64,000 bases of DNA from NCBI RefSeq assembly GCF_013415325.1, contig NZ_JACBYE010000014.1:1-64000 (forward strand), in the 5' to 3' direction. Position numbers and translations under genes: made by a program. This stretch comes from Sanguibacter inulinus. GTDB taxonomy: Bacteria; Actinomycetota; Actinomycetes; Actinomycetales; Cellulomonadaceae. The notes beneath the pieces are model-generated. The model made no database searches, was not told the DNA's origin, and saw only the letters and a list, made by a program, of their open reading frames with translations. Shown here piece after piece: positions 43,037 through 52,556 of the stretch (positions are counted from its first letter, which is position 1; the number at the start of each line of letters is the position of its first letter).

Positions 43037-43042
43037 TAAACT
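43037..43042 (+). promoter_or_regulatory. -10 element of a probable leaderless transcript
   Basis: TAAACT lies 7 nt before the GTG at 43050. The 277-bp gap between the divergent fabG and this gene otherwise shows no clear dyad or reading frame. Confidence 0.45.
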
Positions 43043-43049
43043 CGAGGGC

Positions 43050-43556
43050 GTGAAGACTCCTGGCACCCGCGGGCGCTCCGAGCACCGCGACGAGGTGCAC
43101 CGGATCACGAACGCCGCCGACTCCCTCAGGCAAGACCAGTCCCGACGCGCCAAGCGGTACCTGCTCCAGATGGGCATCCGCCTCGCGTGCTTCGCCGGTG
43201 CGTTCTTCGCCGACGGGTGGCTGATGTGGGCTCTGCTGGCCGGCGCGGTCCTGCTCCCCTACGTGGCCGTCGTCAGCGCCAACGAGACGAGGGTCAAGGG
43301 GCAGGAGACCCAAGGTCCGCTCATGGAGTACTACCAGCTGCCGTCTGCCGAGGGCGCGACAGGGCCCTTCGGTCCGGCGTCTGCTCGGCCGACGACCGAG
43401 GACCCGCCCGTCTACGTCCACGTGATGGACCCCGAGGGGCCGGGCGACGGCCCGCAGTCACGCCCGACGTCAGGTTCGGGCGAAGATGGAGGGTCGACCA
43501 CCCCGCCGGCCGACGACGCTCCCCCGGCAGCCCAGCACGACGAGAGGCACCCATGA
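43050..43556 (+). CDS. DUF3099 family membrane protein
   Basis: This 168-residue protein matches DUF3099, an actinobacterial family. The helix VHRITNAADSLRQDQSRRAKRYLLQMGIRLACFAGAFF is the signature, followed by two closely spaced membrane segments (ADGWLMWALLAGAVLLPYVAVVSA) and then a long acidic disordered tail. Its function is unknown. It starts at GTG 43050 with a -10 hexamer 7 nt before it. It overlaps the next small gene by 4 bp, making a DUF3099-small protein-SURF1 operon. Confidence 0.85.
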   Translation: MKTPGTRGRSEHRDEVHRITNAADSLRQDQSRRAKRYLLQMGIRLACFAGAFFADGWLMWALLAGAVLLPYVAVVSANETRVKGQETQGPLMEYYQLPSAEGATGPFGPASARPTTEDPPVYVHVMDPEGPGDGPQSRPTSGSGEDGGSTTPPADDAPPAAQHDERHP

Positions 43557-43798
43557 TCGACCTGCTCGGCCTCGCCGACCCCATCTCCGACGACCTCGTG
43601 TGCAGCGGCAAGGGCTGCCGCGCCGAGGCCCGGTGGGGTCTGCTGTGGAACAACCCGAAGATCCACACCCCTGAGCGCCGCAAGGTGTGGCTCGCGTGCG
43701 ACGACCACCGCGAGCACCTCGAGACCTTCCTCGACGCACGCGGGTTCCGCCACGGCACGGTCCCGGTCACCGACCTCGAGCAGCAGCCGGCACAGTGA
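43553..43798 (+). CDS. small cysteine/histidine protein
   Basis: This 81-residue protein overlaps the upstream stop by 4 bp (ATGA) and the downstream SURF1 start by 4 bp (GTGA). It has cysteines in LVCSGKGCRAEARWGLLWNNPKIH and VWLACDDHREHLETFL, where Cys, Cys, His and Cys-Asp-Asp-His could bind a metal. I recall similar short actinobacterial proteins, some loosely annotated as acetone carboxylase, a label the sequence does not justify. Tight coupling to SURF1 suggests a role near respiratory-complex assembly, which is inference. Confidence 0.75.
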   Translation: MIDLLGLADPISDDLVCSGKGCRAEARWGLLWNNPKIHTPERRKVWLACDDHREHLETFLDARGFRHGTVPVTDLEQQPAQ

Positions 43799-44904
43799 CC
43801 GACGCACCGTCCCCTGCCCCCGGGGCGCCCCGCGAGAGGCAGACGCCCGTCAAGCCGACTGCCGCGCAGGGCGCGGAGGCGACCGCCGCGCAGCGCACCG
43901 AGGCGACCACCGCGCAGCGCACCGCGGAGGCACCAGCACCCGAGGCCGCAGCGCCTCGCGTCCAGCTGCGGACCCCTCGGCAGTGGGTCGCCCTCGCCCT
44001 CGGCGTCGCCGTGCTGTTCACAGGGTGTGTGCTCGCCGGGCGGTGGCAGTGGAACCGGCACGTCGACCGCGACGCGCAGATCGCGGTCATCGAGGCCAAC
44101 TACGCCTCCGACCCCGTCCCGATCGACGAGCTGCTCGACGGCCCCGGCGACGTGGTGCCGGCCTCAGAGGTCTGGCGACGTGTCACGGTCTCGGGGACCT
44201 ACGAGGCCGACAAGACCGTCCTGCTCCGCAACCGCCCTGTTGAGAGCCAGGCGGCCTTCCACGTGCTGGTGCCCTTCGTCACGGACGAGGGCACTGTCAT
44301 CGTGGTGAACCGCGGGTGGATCCCCTACGGCTCGAACAGCTCGACCCCTGACGCGCTGCCTGCTCCCCCGGGAGGCGAGGTCGAGCTGACGCTCCGCCTG
44401 CGCGCCGACGAGCCGGCAGCGGACAACGGCGCGCCTCCCGGTCAGGTGCAGGCGATCAACACGTCCCAGGTGCTCGCTGCCGGGCCCGACGGAGCGGCCT
44501 GGGCCGACGGACGCACCTACGGGGGCTACGGGGCCCTCGCGGCTGAGGACGGCCAGCCCGCCGAAGGGCTCGCGACCCTGCCCGTCCCCGACACAGACCC
44601 GCGGTCCCACCTGTCGTACGCCTTCCAGTGGTGGGTCTTCGCCGTGGGCGGTGTCGCAGGCTTCGTCGTGCTGATCCGACGCGAGCGCCGAGACGCGACC
44701 ATCGAGGCCCTCGGCGACCTCCCGCACCCCTTCGCCGCGCTCGGCGACGCCGGCGGGGCGCGCGACGGCGACGGCCCGCTCGACGGGCCCTCCTCGACCG
44801 GCGGGCCGCACACCGGCCGCTCGAGCCGGCCAGGGCGTCGCGGCGGACGTCAGAGCGCCGAAGAGATCGAAGACGCCCTCATCGACTCGAGCTCGACCCG
44901 CTGA
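43795..44904 (+). CDS. SURF1 family protein
   Basis: This 369-residue membrane protein helps assemble the aa3-type cytochrome c oxidase, probably at heme a insertion. One transmembrane segment follows a 60-residue low-complexity head (VALALGVAVLFTGCVLAGRWQWNRHVDRD, where GRWQWxR is the SURF1 motif). The external domain has VSGTYEADKTVLLRNRPVESQAAFHVLVPF and VNRGWIPYG, then SHLSYAFQWWVFAVGGVAGFVVLI as the second membrane segment, and a disordered C-terminal tail. The start is GTG 43795, overlapping the previous gene. CtaA near 62 kb acts in the same pathway. Confidence 0.93.
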   Translation: MTDAPSPAPGAPRERQTPVKPTAAQGAEATAAQRTEATTAQRTAEAPAPEAAAPRVQLRTPRQWVALALGVAVLFTGCVLAGRWQWNRHVDRDAQIAVIEANYASDPVPIDELLDGPGDVVPASEVWRRVTVSGTYEADKTVLLRNRPVESQAAFHVLVPFVTDEGTVIVVNRGWIPYGSNSSTPDALPAPPGGEVELTLRLRADEPAADNGAPPGQVQAINTSQVLAAGPDGAAWADGRTYGGYGALAAEDGQPAEGLATLPVPDTDPRSHLSYAFQWWVFAVGGVAGFVVLIRRERRDATIEALGDLPHPFAALGDAGGARDGDGPLDGPSSTGGPHTGRSSRPGRRGGRQSAEEIEDALIDSSSTR

Positions 44905-44925
44905 CCCAGCTGTCCTGCTGCGAGA

Positions 44926-47199
44926 TCAGACCAGCTCAGGCGGCCGGAGCGCGTCGGTCAGCTGGCCGACGAGCGTCTCGAGCTGGACGGACGTCGCCGA
45001 GGTGACGTCCTCCTCGCTCGCCCCGTCGAGGGCCCGGGCAGCCAGCCCGGACTTGCTGTCGATGAGCTCGGCGATCCTCGAGTCGATCGTCTGCGCCGCG
45101 ATGATCCGCCACGCCGTGACAGGCTCCGCCTGCCCGATGCGGTGGATGCGGTCGATCGCCTGCGTCTGCTCGGCGTAGGTCCACGAGAGCTCGGCCAGCA
45201 CGAGGTTCGAGGCCACCTGGAGGTTGAGGCCCACGCCTGCGGCTGTCAGGGAGCAGACGACGATCTGCACGTCGGGGTCCTCGACGAAGGCGGTGATGTT
45301 CTTCTCCCGCACCTTCGTCGTCTGGTCTCCACGGATCGAGGCGTAGCGGATGCCGCGCTCGGCGAAGAGCTGCTCGGCCTGGTCCATGACGTCCACGTGC
45401 TTGGCGAAGAACACCACCTTGCCGACGTTGCGGGCGAGCTGCGCGGCGTAGTCGGCCGCCGGGCCCGCCTTGGCCTGGCCGATCCGACGGACCATCGTGA
45501 AGACGTTCTCGCCGCCGGCCTTCGAGGTCGAGTCCTTGAGCTCGGCCGCCGCGACCCGGCGGACGAGCTCGTGGTCGATCCCGTCGATCTCGTCGACGAC
45601 CGAACCCCCGGTCCGCAGCTCCAGGGCGGTGGTGTAGCGCTGGACGAGCCGGGCGGTCAGGGCTGCCTCAGCAGCGCGGATCGACCGTCCCGCTGCTCCG
45701 TCGAGCTCGACGGGCAGGTCAGCGACCCGGCGGGCCGGGATGTCGGCCACCACGTCGATCTTGCGGCGTCGCACGATCCCCATGTCGATGACGCTGGCAC
45801 GCGCGGCAGCCGAGAACCCGGGGTCGGCCGGGGTGAGCCCGGTGTCCTCGAGAGCGTCTGCGAGCGCGCCGAGCGGTCCCTTGGCGTCGATCCAGCCGAG
45901 CAGCTGCCAGATCGCGCGGAAGTCTTCGATGTCGTTGATCAGCGGTGTCCCGGTCAGCGCCATGAGCAGCGGCCTGGCGACGCGGGTCCGGATCCGGTCG
46001 GAGAGCGCGAGCACGTGCTGGGACCGCTGGGAGGTCTTGTTCTTGATGAGGTGGGCCTCGTCGACGACCATCCCGCGGAACCCCAGGTCGCCGAGCCACC
46101 CGACGTGCCTGTCCAAGATCTCGTAGTTGACGATCACCACGTCGGCGAAGCCGTCCATCTGGTCGCCGTCTCCGTGGACGACCGTCGAGCGGCGCGACGG
46201 CGTCCACAGGGCCACCTCGCGCGCCCAGTTCGCCTTGACGACGTTGGGCACCACGACCAGGAGCGGGTAGGCGTCAGCGGCCTGGGCGGCGAGCAGGGCC
46301 TGGGCCGTCTTGCCGAGCCCGGGCTCGTCGGCGAGCAAGAAGGTCCGGTGCCCGCGAGCCGCAGCGGTGACGACCTGCGCCTGGTGCGGCATGAGGTCGC
46401 GGCCGCTCGGGACCGGCACCGGGCGCGGGTCGGGCAGGGCCATGCAGGCCGGCGCGCCGGTGGCTGCCTTCTCGAAGGACCTGAAGAGCGGCTCGAGCAG
46501 CTCCCAGCCGGCGAGCCTGCGAGCACGCGGCGCGGCGCGCTGGGCAGCCGCCTCGAAGTCCGGGGCCAAGAAGGGGTTCGCCATCTGGCGGGAGACGACA
46601 GACCGGGGCACCACCTGGGGTGACGAGCTGAAGGTCGGCGTCGTGGGGGCCACGGGCGTCGGGTCCTCGGACGGCTCCGGGGGCTCGAGACCACCCGCAC
46701 GCATCACCTTCGCCTTGAGCGCCCGGGCCGCGTCGGAGACCCTCGCGTCGTCGGCGAGCAGGGCGAGCAACGACGTGTCCCGAGCAGCGGTCTTCGCGAG
46801 CATCGTCGCGACACCGTCGAGGCGCTTGAGCTCCTCGGCGCGCTTGGACGTCGTCAGGCTGTCGTCCGCCTTGACCCTGGCGCGCTCTTCACGCACGAGG
46901 AGGGCGACGACCTGGAACTTGGTGCGCACCGCCGGGCTCGACGGCGGGCGCTTCACGGCAGCGTCGACGTCGCGGGCGACCTCGACGAGCACCTCGACGA
47001 TCCCCTGCGGGGTCCGGCGCGGGGCACGGCGGCGCTGAGCGCCGGACGCCCCCTGAGCCGCCTTCGCGCCCCGGGGGCTCTTCGCCCCGCGGGCGCTCTT
47101 GGCCCCCTGGCCGCCGGAGGCTCCCTGGCCGCCCTTCGCGCCTGAGGTGCCCTTCGCGTCGTGCGCACGCCCAGATCGTCTCTGGCCTTGTCCTGCCAC
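44926..47199 (-). CDS. SNF2-family DEAD/DEAH-box helicase
   Basis: This 757-residue protein has an N-terminal Ala/Lys/Gly-rich tail (KGTSGAKGGQGASGGQGAK-like repeats, residues about 15-55), a helical region to about 250, then the two RecA domains of an SNF2 ATPase: motif I DEPGLGKTAQALLA, motif II VVDEAHLIKN, motif III LTGTPLIND, and the C-terminal motifs IRGDQTTKVREKN, LTAAGVGLNLQ and QAIDRIHRIGQ. Such enzymes remodel DNA- or RNA-polymerase-bound complexes like RapA. The GTG at 47199 is set by AAGGAG 5 nt upstream; the frame stays open far beyond it into the ABC-F gene, a shadow. Confidence 0.92.
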   Translation of the reverse strand: MAGQGQRRSGRAHDAKGTSGAKGGQGASGGQGAKSARGAKSPRGAKAAQGASGAQRRRAPRRTPQGIVEVLVEVARDVDAAVKRPPSSPAVRTKFQVVALLVREERARVKADDSLTTSKRAEELKRLDGVATMLAKTAARDTSLLALLADDARVSDAARALKAKVMRAGGLEPPEPSEDPTPVAPTTPTFSSSPQVVPRSVVSRQMANPFLAPDFEAAAQRAAPRARRLAGWELLEPLFRSFEKAATGAPACMALPDPRPVPVPSGRDLMPHQAQVVTAAARGHRTFLLADEPGLGKTAQALLAAQAADAYPLLVVVPNVVKANWAREVALWTPSRRSTVVHGDGDQMDGFADVVIVNYEILDRHVGWLGDLGFRGMVVDEAHLIKNKTSQRSQHVLALSDRIRTRVARPLLMALTGTPLINDIEDFRAIWQLLGWIDAKGPLGALADALEDTGLTPADPGFSAAARASVIDMGIVRRRKIDVVADIPARRVADLPVELDGAAGRSIRAAEAALTARLVQRYTTALELRTGGSVVDEIDGIDHELVRRVAAAELKDSTSKAGGENVFTMVRRIGQAKAGPAADYAAQLARNVGKVVFFAKHVDVMDQAEQLFAERGIRYASIRGDQTTKVREKNITAFVEDPDVQIVVCSLTAAGVGLNLQVASNLVLAELSWTYAEQTQAIDRIHRIGQAEPVTAWRIIAAQTIDSRIAELIDSKSGLAARALDGASEEDVTSATSVQLETLVGQLTDALRPPELV

Positions 47200-47263
47200 T
47201 TCTACTCCTTCTCGGTCGCCGCATACCAGCTGCGGCGCGGCGTGAGCACGGACGTGCGGACCG

Positions 47264-48862
<1,599 letters not shown>

Positions 48863-48923
48863 AGGTAGTCCTCCGTAGGATGCCCACAAGACCTGGGGCC
48901 AGACTTGGGGGCGGGCACAAACG

Positions 48924-48942
48924 CCACCGATTCTATCGGTGG
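48924..48942. promoter_or_regulatory. dyad over the ABC-F promoter
   Basis: CCACCGAT, 3 nt, ATCGGTGG is a perfect 8-bp dyad. It contains, on the minus strand, TAGAAT (48930-48935), the likely -10 of the ABC-F gene 68 bp downstream. A repressor or an early-transcript hairpin could act here. Confidence 0.45.
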
Positions 48943-49105
48943 ATAGGCTTCCGAGGGCACCCGATATCGCTGCGGGCCTACCCGCGGAGCCGCTCTGGGG
49001 CAGCCGACGGCCACCACGCCCGCTCTCCGCGAGGCTGTGGGCGGATGCTGGGCCAACCGGCGGGCGAGGAGTTCGCTGCATCACACCTGCGACCACGAGG
49101 TTCCG

Positions 49106-49780
49106 ATGACCGGCACGACGACAGGTTCGACTGGCTCGACAGACGCCTCAGACCCGATGGGCGCGCAGCCCGCCAGGCTCGGGGAGCGCCGAGACCTCAC
49201 GAGGTCGACGACAGCGACCGACGTCGCCCTGGTCGCGACCTTCGCGGCCCTGCTCGCGGTCTGCTCGATCCTCCCGGCGATCACCGTCGGCGTGGTCCCG
49301 GTGCCGATCACCCTGCAGACCTTCGCGGTGCTGCTGTGCGGCGCGGTCCTGGGACCGTGGCGCGGGCTGCTCGCGGTCCTGCTGTACTTCGCGGTCGGGG
49401 TCGCCGGGGTGCCCGTGTTCTCGATGGGGGTCTCGGGCCTCGTCATCTTCACAGGTGTCTCGGCCGGGTACGCCGTCTCCTTCCCGCTCGCCGCGGTGGT
49501 CGTCGGGCTGCTGGTGAGGCTGCTGCCCGCGCGGGCCGGTCAGACGCTGCGCAGCGTTCTCGTGATGCTCGCCTGCGCTGTCGCGACGGCTGCCGTGGTC
49601 TACCCGCTCGGCATCACCGGGATGATGCGGCGCGCCGACCTCTCCTTCGGTGCCGCCTTCACGGCGAACGCAGCCTTCGTCCCCGCGGACCTCGTCAAGT
49701 GCGTCGCCGTCGGTGTCGTCGCGACGGCCGTCCTGCGTGCCTTCCCGACGCTCGCCCCCGTGAGCCGGCGACGCGGGTGA
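49106..49780 (+). CDS. bioY: biotin transporter substrate-binding subunit BioY
   Basis: This 224-residue S-component of a biotin ECF transporter has about six membrane helices after a 40-residue cytosolic head. TDVALVATFAALLAVCSILPAITVG, VPVPITLQTFAVLLCGAVLGPWRGLLAVLLYFAVGVAGVPVFS and VSGLVIFTGVSAGYAVSFPLAA are characteristic BioY segments that form the biotin site. The ATG at 49106 gives the usual length. It overlaps the ATPase gene by 4 bp and with bioN forms a complete BioMNY transporter. Confidence 0.96.
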   Translation: MTGTTTGSTGSTDASDPMGAQPARLGERRDLTRSTTATDVALVATFAALLAVCSILPAITVGVVPVPITLQTFAVLLCGAVLGPWRGLLAVLLYFAVGVAGVPVFSMGVSGLVIFTGVSAGYAVSFPLAAVVVGLLVRLLPARAGQTLRSVLVMLACAVATAAVVYPLGITGMMRRADLSFGAAFTANAAFVPADLVKCVAVGVVATAVLRAFPTLAPVSRRRG

Positions 49781-50568
49781 TCGAGCTCGACGCGGTCTCG
49801 GTCGCCGTCCCCGCGAGCGCGAGCACCCCTGCCGCCTCGCCAGGTGCGGAGCCCGCGAGCGCGCGGCGACGCTGGGGCCGGGCCGACCATGGCCCCCCTG
49901 GCGAGATCACGATCCTGCACCCGACGACGCTGTCCCTCACCGAGCGGTCGGTCGCGGTGATCGGGGCGAACGGGTCGGGGAAGTCGACGCTCGCGCGCCT
50001 CCTCAACGGGCTGGTCCTGCCGACCCGCGGGTACGTGCGGGTGCACGGGCTCGACACGCACGACGACGGGCGCGCCGTGCGCAGGATGGTCGGCTTCGTG
50101 TTCTCCGACGCCGAGGCCCAGCTGGTGATGCCGACCCCCCGTGAAGACGTCGCGCTGTCGGTCCGCCGGACGGGCGTGGAGCGCTCTCTCCGTGCGGAGC
50201 GGGTCGAGGAGGTGCTGGGCTCCGTCGGTCTGGCACACCTGGCCGACGTCAGCGTGCACGCGCTCTCCGGCGGTCAGAAGCAGCTGCTCGCCCTGGCCGG
50301 GGTGCTCGCGACCGAGCCGCGCGTCCTCGTCTGCGACGAGCCGACCACGCTGCTCGACCTGCGCTGGCGTACCCACGTCACGGCGTTGCTGGGACGCCTC
50401 GAGCAGCAGGTGGTCCACGTGACCCACGACCTCGACGCCGCGCTGCTCGCCGACAGGGTGCTGGTCGTCGACCACGGGCGCGTCGTGGCCGACGGCACCC
50501 CGGAGACCTCCGTCGCCGCGTACCGCGACCTCATGGCGACCCGGGTCGGAACGACGGACGAGCCATGA
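49777..50568 (+). CDS. bioM: biotin ECF transporter ATPase BioM
   Basis: This 263-residue CbiO/EcfA-type ATPase has Walker A GANGSGKST, a Q-loop region in VFSDAEAQLVMPTPREDVALS (diagnostic of ECF ATPases), signature LSGGQKQLLALAGVL and Walker B VLVCDEPTTLLDL. Between the first beta strand (VIELDAVSVAVPA) and the second it carries an extra 30-residue Ala/Pro/Arg stretch that most homologues lack. The start is GTG, overlapping the bioY stop. It energises biotin uptake with BioN and BioY. Confidence 0.93.
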   Translation: MIELDAVSVAVPASASTPAASPGAEPASARRRWGRADHGPPGEITILHPTTLSLTERSVAVIGANGSGKSTLARLLNGLVLPTRGYVRVHGLDTHDDGRAVRRMVGFVFSDAEAQLVMPTPREDVALSVRRTGVERSLRAERVEEVLGSVGLAHLADVSVHALSGGQKQLLALAGVLATEPRVLVCDEPTTLLDLRWRTHVTALLGRLEQQVVHVTHDLDAALLADRVLVVDHGRVVADGTPETSVAAYRDLMATRVGTTDEP

Positions 50569-51344
50569 CGGCGGAGTTCGGGTCTGCGAGGTCTACCTCG
50601 GCGCGGTCCCCCTCGGAGCAGTCGGGCTCGGCGCAGCCCCTCTCAGCGCAGTCCCCCTCGACGCCGTCCCCGTCGACACAGCCGCCCCGGCGCCGGCCGG
50701 CTCGCGCGCGGTGGACAGGTCCCCTCGGCCTCTACACACCGGGCAGCACCTGGCTGCACAGGCTGAGCCCCGGGTACAAGATCGCCGCTCTCGCCGCGCT
50801 CTCGGTCGTCCTGACCGTGTGGCGGACCCCCGCCGTCGGGCTCAGCGCCCTGGGCGTCGCGGTGGTCCTGCTGCTCGCCACGGGCGCTCCCCTGCGCCAG
50901 ACCTCCCGGGCGCTGCTCCCCGTCGTGGTCGTGGGTGTGGTGCTCGGGGTGTTCCAGTGGTGGTCCCGCGACCTCTCGGCAGCCGTCGCGGTGACCGGGA
51001 CGCTGCTCGCGCTGGTCGTGCTGGCCACGGTGGTGACGGTGACCTCCCCCGCTGACAGGGTCCTCGACACAGTCGTCAGGGCAGCGGGGCCGCTGCGACG
51101 GGTCGGCGTCTCCCCCGAGGTCGTGGGGCTCACCGTCACCCTGATGCTCCGGTCGGTCCCGCTGCTCGTCGAGCTCGCGTGGGAGGTGCGTGACGCCGCC
51201 CGCGCTCGTGGGCTCGAACGCTCACCCAGGGCCTACCTCGTCCCCTTCGTGCTGCGGACCGTCGCGCGTGCGCACCGCACGGGCGACGCCCTCGCCGCCC
51301 GCGGGATCCTCGACGGCGAGGATCCCGACGAAGAACCTCGCTGA
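50565..51344 (+). CDS. bioN: biotin ECF transporter transmembrane subunit BioN
   Basis: This 259-residue CbiQ-family T-component links the ATPase to BioY. A Ser/Pro/Gln-rich head of about 45 residues precedes GLYTPGSTWLHRLSPGYKIAALAALSVVLTVW (typical first part of CbiQ), several membrane helices, and the coupling helices with conserved Ala-Arg-Gly motifs: DAARARGLERSPRAY and ALAARGIL. The ATG at 50565 overlaps the bioM stop by 4 bp. It is the last gene of the operon; a perfect 11-bp hairpin lies within its final codons. Confidence 0.92.
   Translation: MTAEFGSARSTSARSPSEQSGSAQPLSAQSPSTPSPSTQPPRRRPARARWTGPLGLYTPGSTWLHRLSPGYKIAALAALSVVLTVWRTPAVGLSALGVAVVLLLATGAPLRQTSRALLPVVVVGVVLGVFQWWSRDLSAAVAVTGTLLALVVLATVVTVTSPADRVLDTVVRAAGPLRRVGVSPEVVGLTVTLMLRSVPLLVELAWEVRDAARARGLERSPRAYLVPFVLRTVARAHRTGDALAARGILDGEDPDEEPR
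51302..51327 (+). terminator. hairpin in the last codons of bioN
   Basis: CGGGATCCTCG, 4 nt, CGAGGATCCCG is a perfect 11-bp stem ending 17 bp before the end of bioN (coding GILDGEDPDE). It could be an intragenic terminator or protect the mRNA 3' end, but coding constraint may explain part of it. Confidence 0.4.
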
Positions 51345-51350
51345 CCGTCG

Positions 51351-51417
51351 GTCAGGGCTGCTCGGTGGTCACGCTGGTCGGCGGTCACGCTGGTCGGCTG
51401 TCAGGGCTGCTCGGTGG
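51351..51417. repeat. nested direct repeats at the bioN/NERD gene junction
   Basis: GTCAGGGCTGCTCGGTGG occurs at 51351-51368 and 51400-51417, flanking two 16-bp tandem units TCACGCTGGTCGGCGG (51369-51384) and a one-base variant (51385-51400). The second 18-bp copy is the 3' end of the NERD gene, so the array looks like a local duplication of that gene end. Confidence 0.8.
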
Positions 51418-52384
51418 GCTGCTGGGTCGGGACCTCCGGCACGACCAGCGAGCCGAGGACAGGTCCGACGGTCTCCGCCAACCACGGCAGGCTGTACGGG
51501 AGCGAGAGGACCAGGGCGATCCCGAGCGTGAGCCGCAGGAGCAACGGCCCGACCCGCTGACGTTTCCCCCGTCTGGCGCTGGTCGGCGCAGACGTCCGCG
51601 TGCGCGGCGGTTGCTGACGCGCGATGCTGGACGCACGTGATCGGCTGGGCGCCCTGCGCGGCGCCCGCGGGGTGGTCACCGTGAAGCCAGCCCTCGCGAG
51701 TGTCTGCGTGGCGAGGTCGGCTGATGTCAGCACCGCGGGTGACCTCGGGCCGCCGAGGTCGGACGCGAGGAACCGTGCCACGTCGGCGACCTCGTAGGCC
51801 GTCAGGCGCACGGGCAGAGAGACCAGGTGCGCGGCGAGGGATGAGCGTCCGACCACGGTGATCTGCCCGAGGACCACCGGCTCGACGTCTTGCGCGACGA
51901 GGCACAGCACTGGGACGACGGCGCTGCGGTGCATCGCCGCGATGCGTGCCGCCACGGCCGAGGTCGCCGTGGCAGCCGAGGTGGTCTCCCGCTCGCGCGA
52001 GTAACCGTTCTGCCGCAGCACGCCGTCCCGGACGGCGACGTCGCCCGTCCAGTTCTTCGCGTCGATCACGACGATGCCACCGGGGCCTACGGCGATGTGG
52101 TCGATGTTCGCCTTCGGGCGGCCTGGCCAGTGGACGTCGTGGAGCGCGACCCAGCCGTACCGCTCGAGGAACCCGAGGGCCTGCGCGACGAGCCGTTCCC
52201 CCTCGGCGCCCTGGGAGTACGTCCGCAGCCGCCTCTCTGCCTGCCGGAGCTGCTCGTCGACCGCTGCGTCGGCGCCGTGGCCCATCGCCTGGTCGTGGCG
52301 CAGTCGAGCGGCCCGTCTCGAGGCACGCGAGGCCAGCTCTTCGGCCCCTGCTCCGGGCAGGTTGGTGTCGTGATGTTCCCCCAT
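51401..52384 (-). CDS. NERD domain-containing protein
   Basis: This 327-residue protein contains a nuclease-related domain (about residues 75-190): GAEGERLVAQALGFLERYGW, ALHDVHWPGRPKANIDHIAVGPGGIVVIDAKNWTG, in which Glu, Asp and Asp-x-Lys form the restriction-endonuclease-like site, and GYSRERETTSAATATSAVA. A disordered basic region and one C-terminal membrane helix (LLLRLTLGIALVLSLPYSLPWLA) suggest a membrane-anchored enzyme with its nuclease domain in the cytosol. The role is unknown; DNA processing or defence are possible. The ATG at 52384 is chosen; the frame is open to 52501. Confidence 0.85.
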   Translation of the reverse strand: MGEHHDTNLPGAGAEELASRASRRAARLRHDQAMGHGADAAVDEQLRQAERRLRTYSQGAEGERLVAQALGFLERYGWVALHDVHWPGRPKANIDHIAVGPGGIVVIDAKNWTGDVAVRDGVLRQNGYSRERETTSAATATSAVAARIAAMHRSAVVPVLCLVAQDVEPVVLGQITVVGRSSLAAHLVSLPVRLTAYEVADVARFLASDLGGPRSPAVLTSADLATQTLARAGFTVTTPRAPRRAPSRSRASSIARQQPPRTRTSAPTSARRGKRQRVGPLLLRLTLGIALVLSLPYSLPWLAETVGPVLGSLVVPEVPTQQPTEQP

Positions 52385-52544
52385 GACGAGAGCATCGGCA
52401 GGCGGCACGCTCGACCTGAGCCTTCCGGCGCAGGTCGCCGGGTGGCGGGGAACGGGGCGCACAGGCGTCGGGGGCACGGGCAGCGCGGGGCCCATCATCA
52501 ACCCCCGTCAGTGGCACGCAGCACGTCACACCTCCCCCGGCGCA

Positions 52545-52550
52545 TATCCT
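52545..52550 (+). promoter_or_regulatory. -10 element of a probable leaderless transcript
   Basis: TATCCT lies 6 nt before the ATG at 52557, within the part of the open frame upstream of that ATG, so it supports the short start. Confidence 0.45.
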
Positions 52551-52556
52551 GCGCTG

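Noticed and set aside
43187-43552. Longer start for the small Cys/His protein
   Set aside because: The extra part is an Arg-rich shadow of the DUF3099 gene; the ATGA overlap at 43553 is a typical coupled start.
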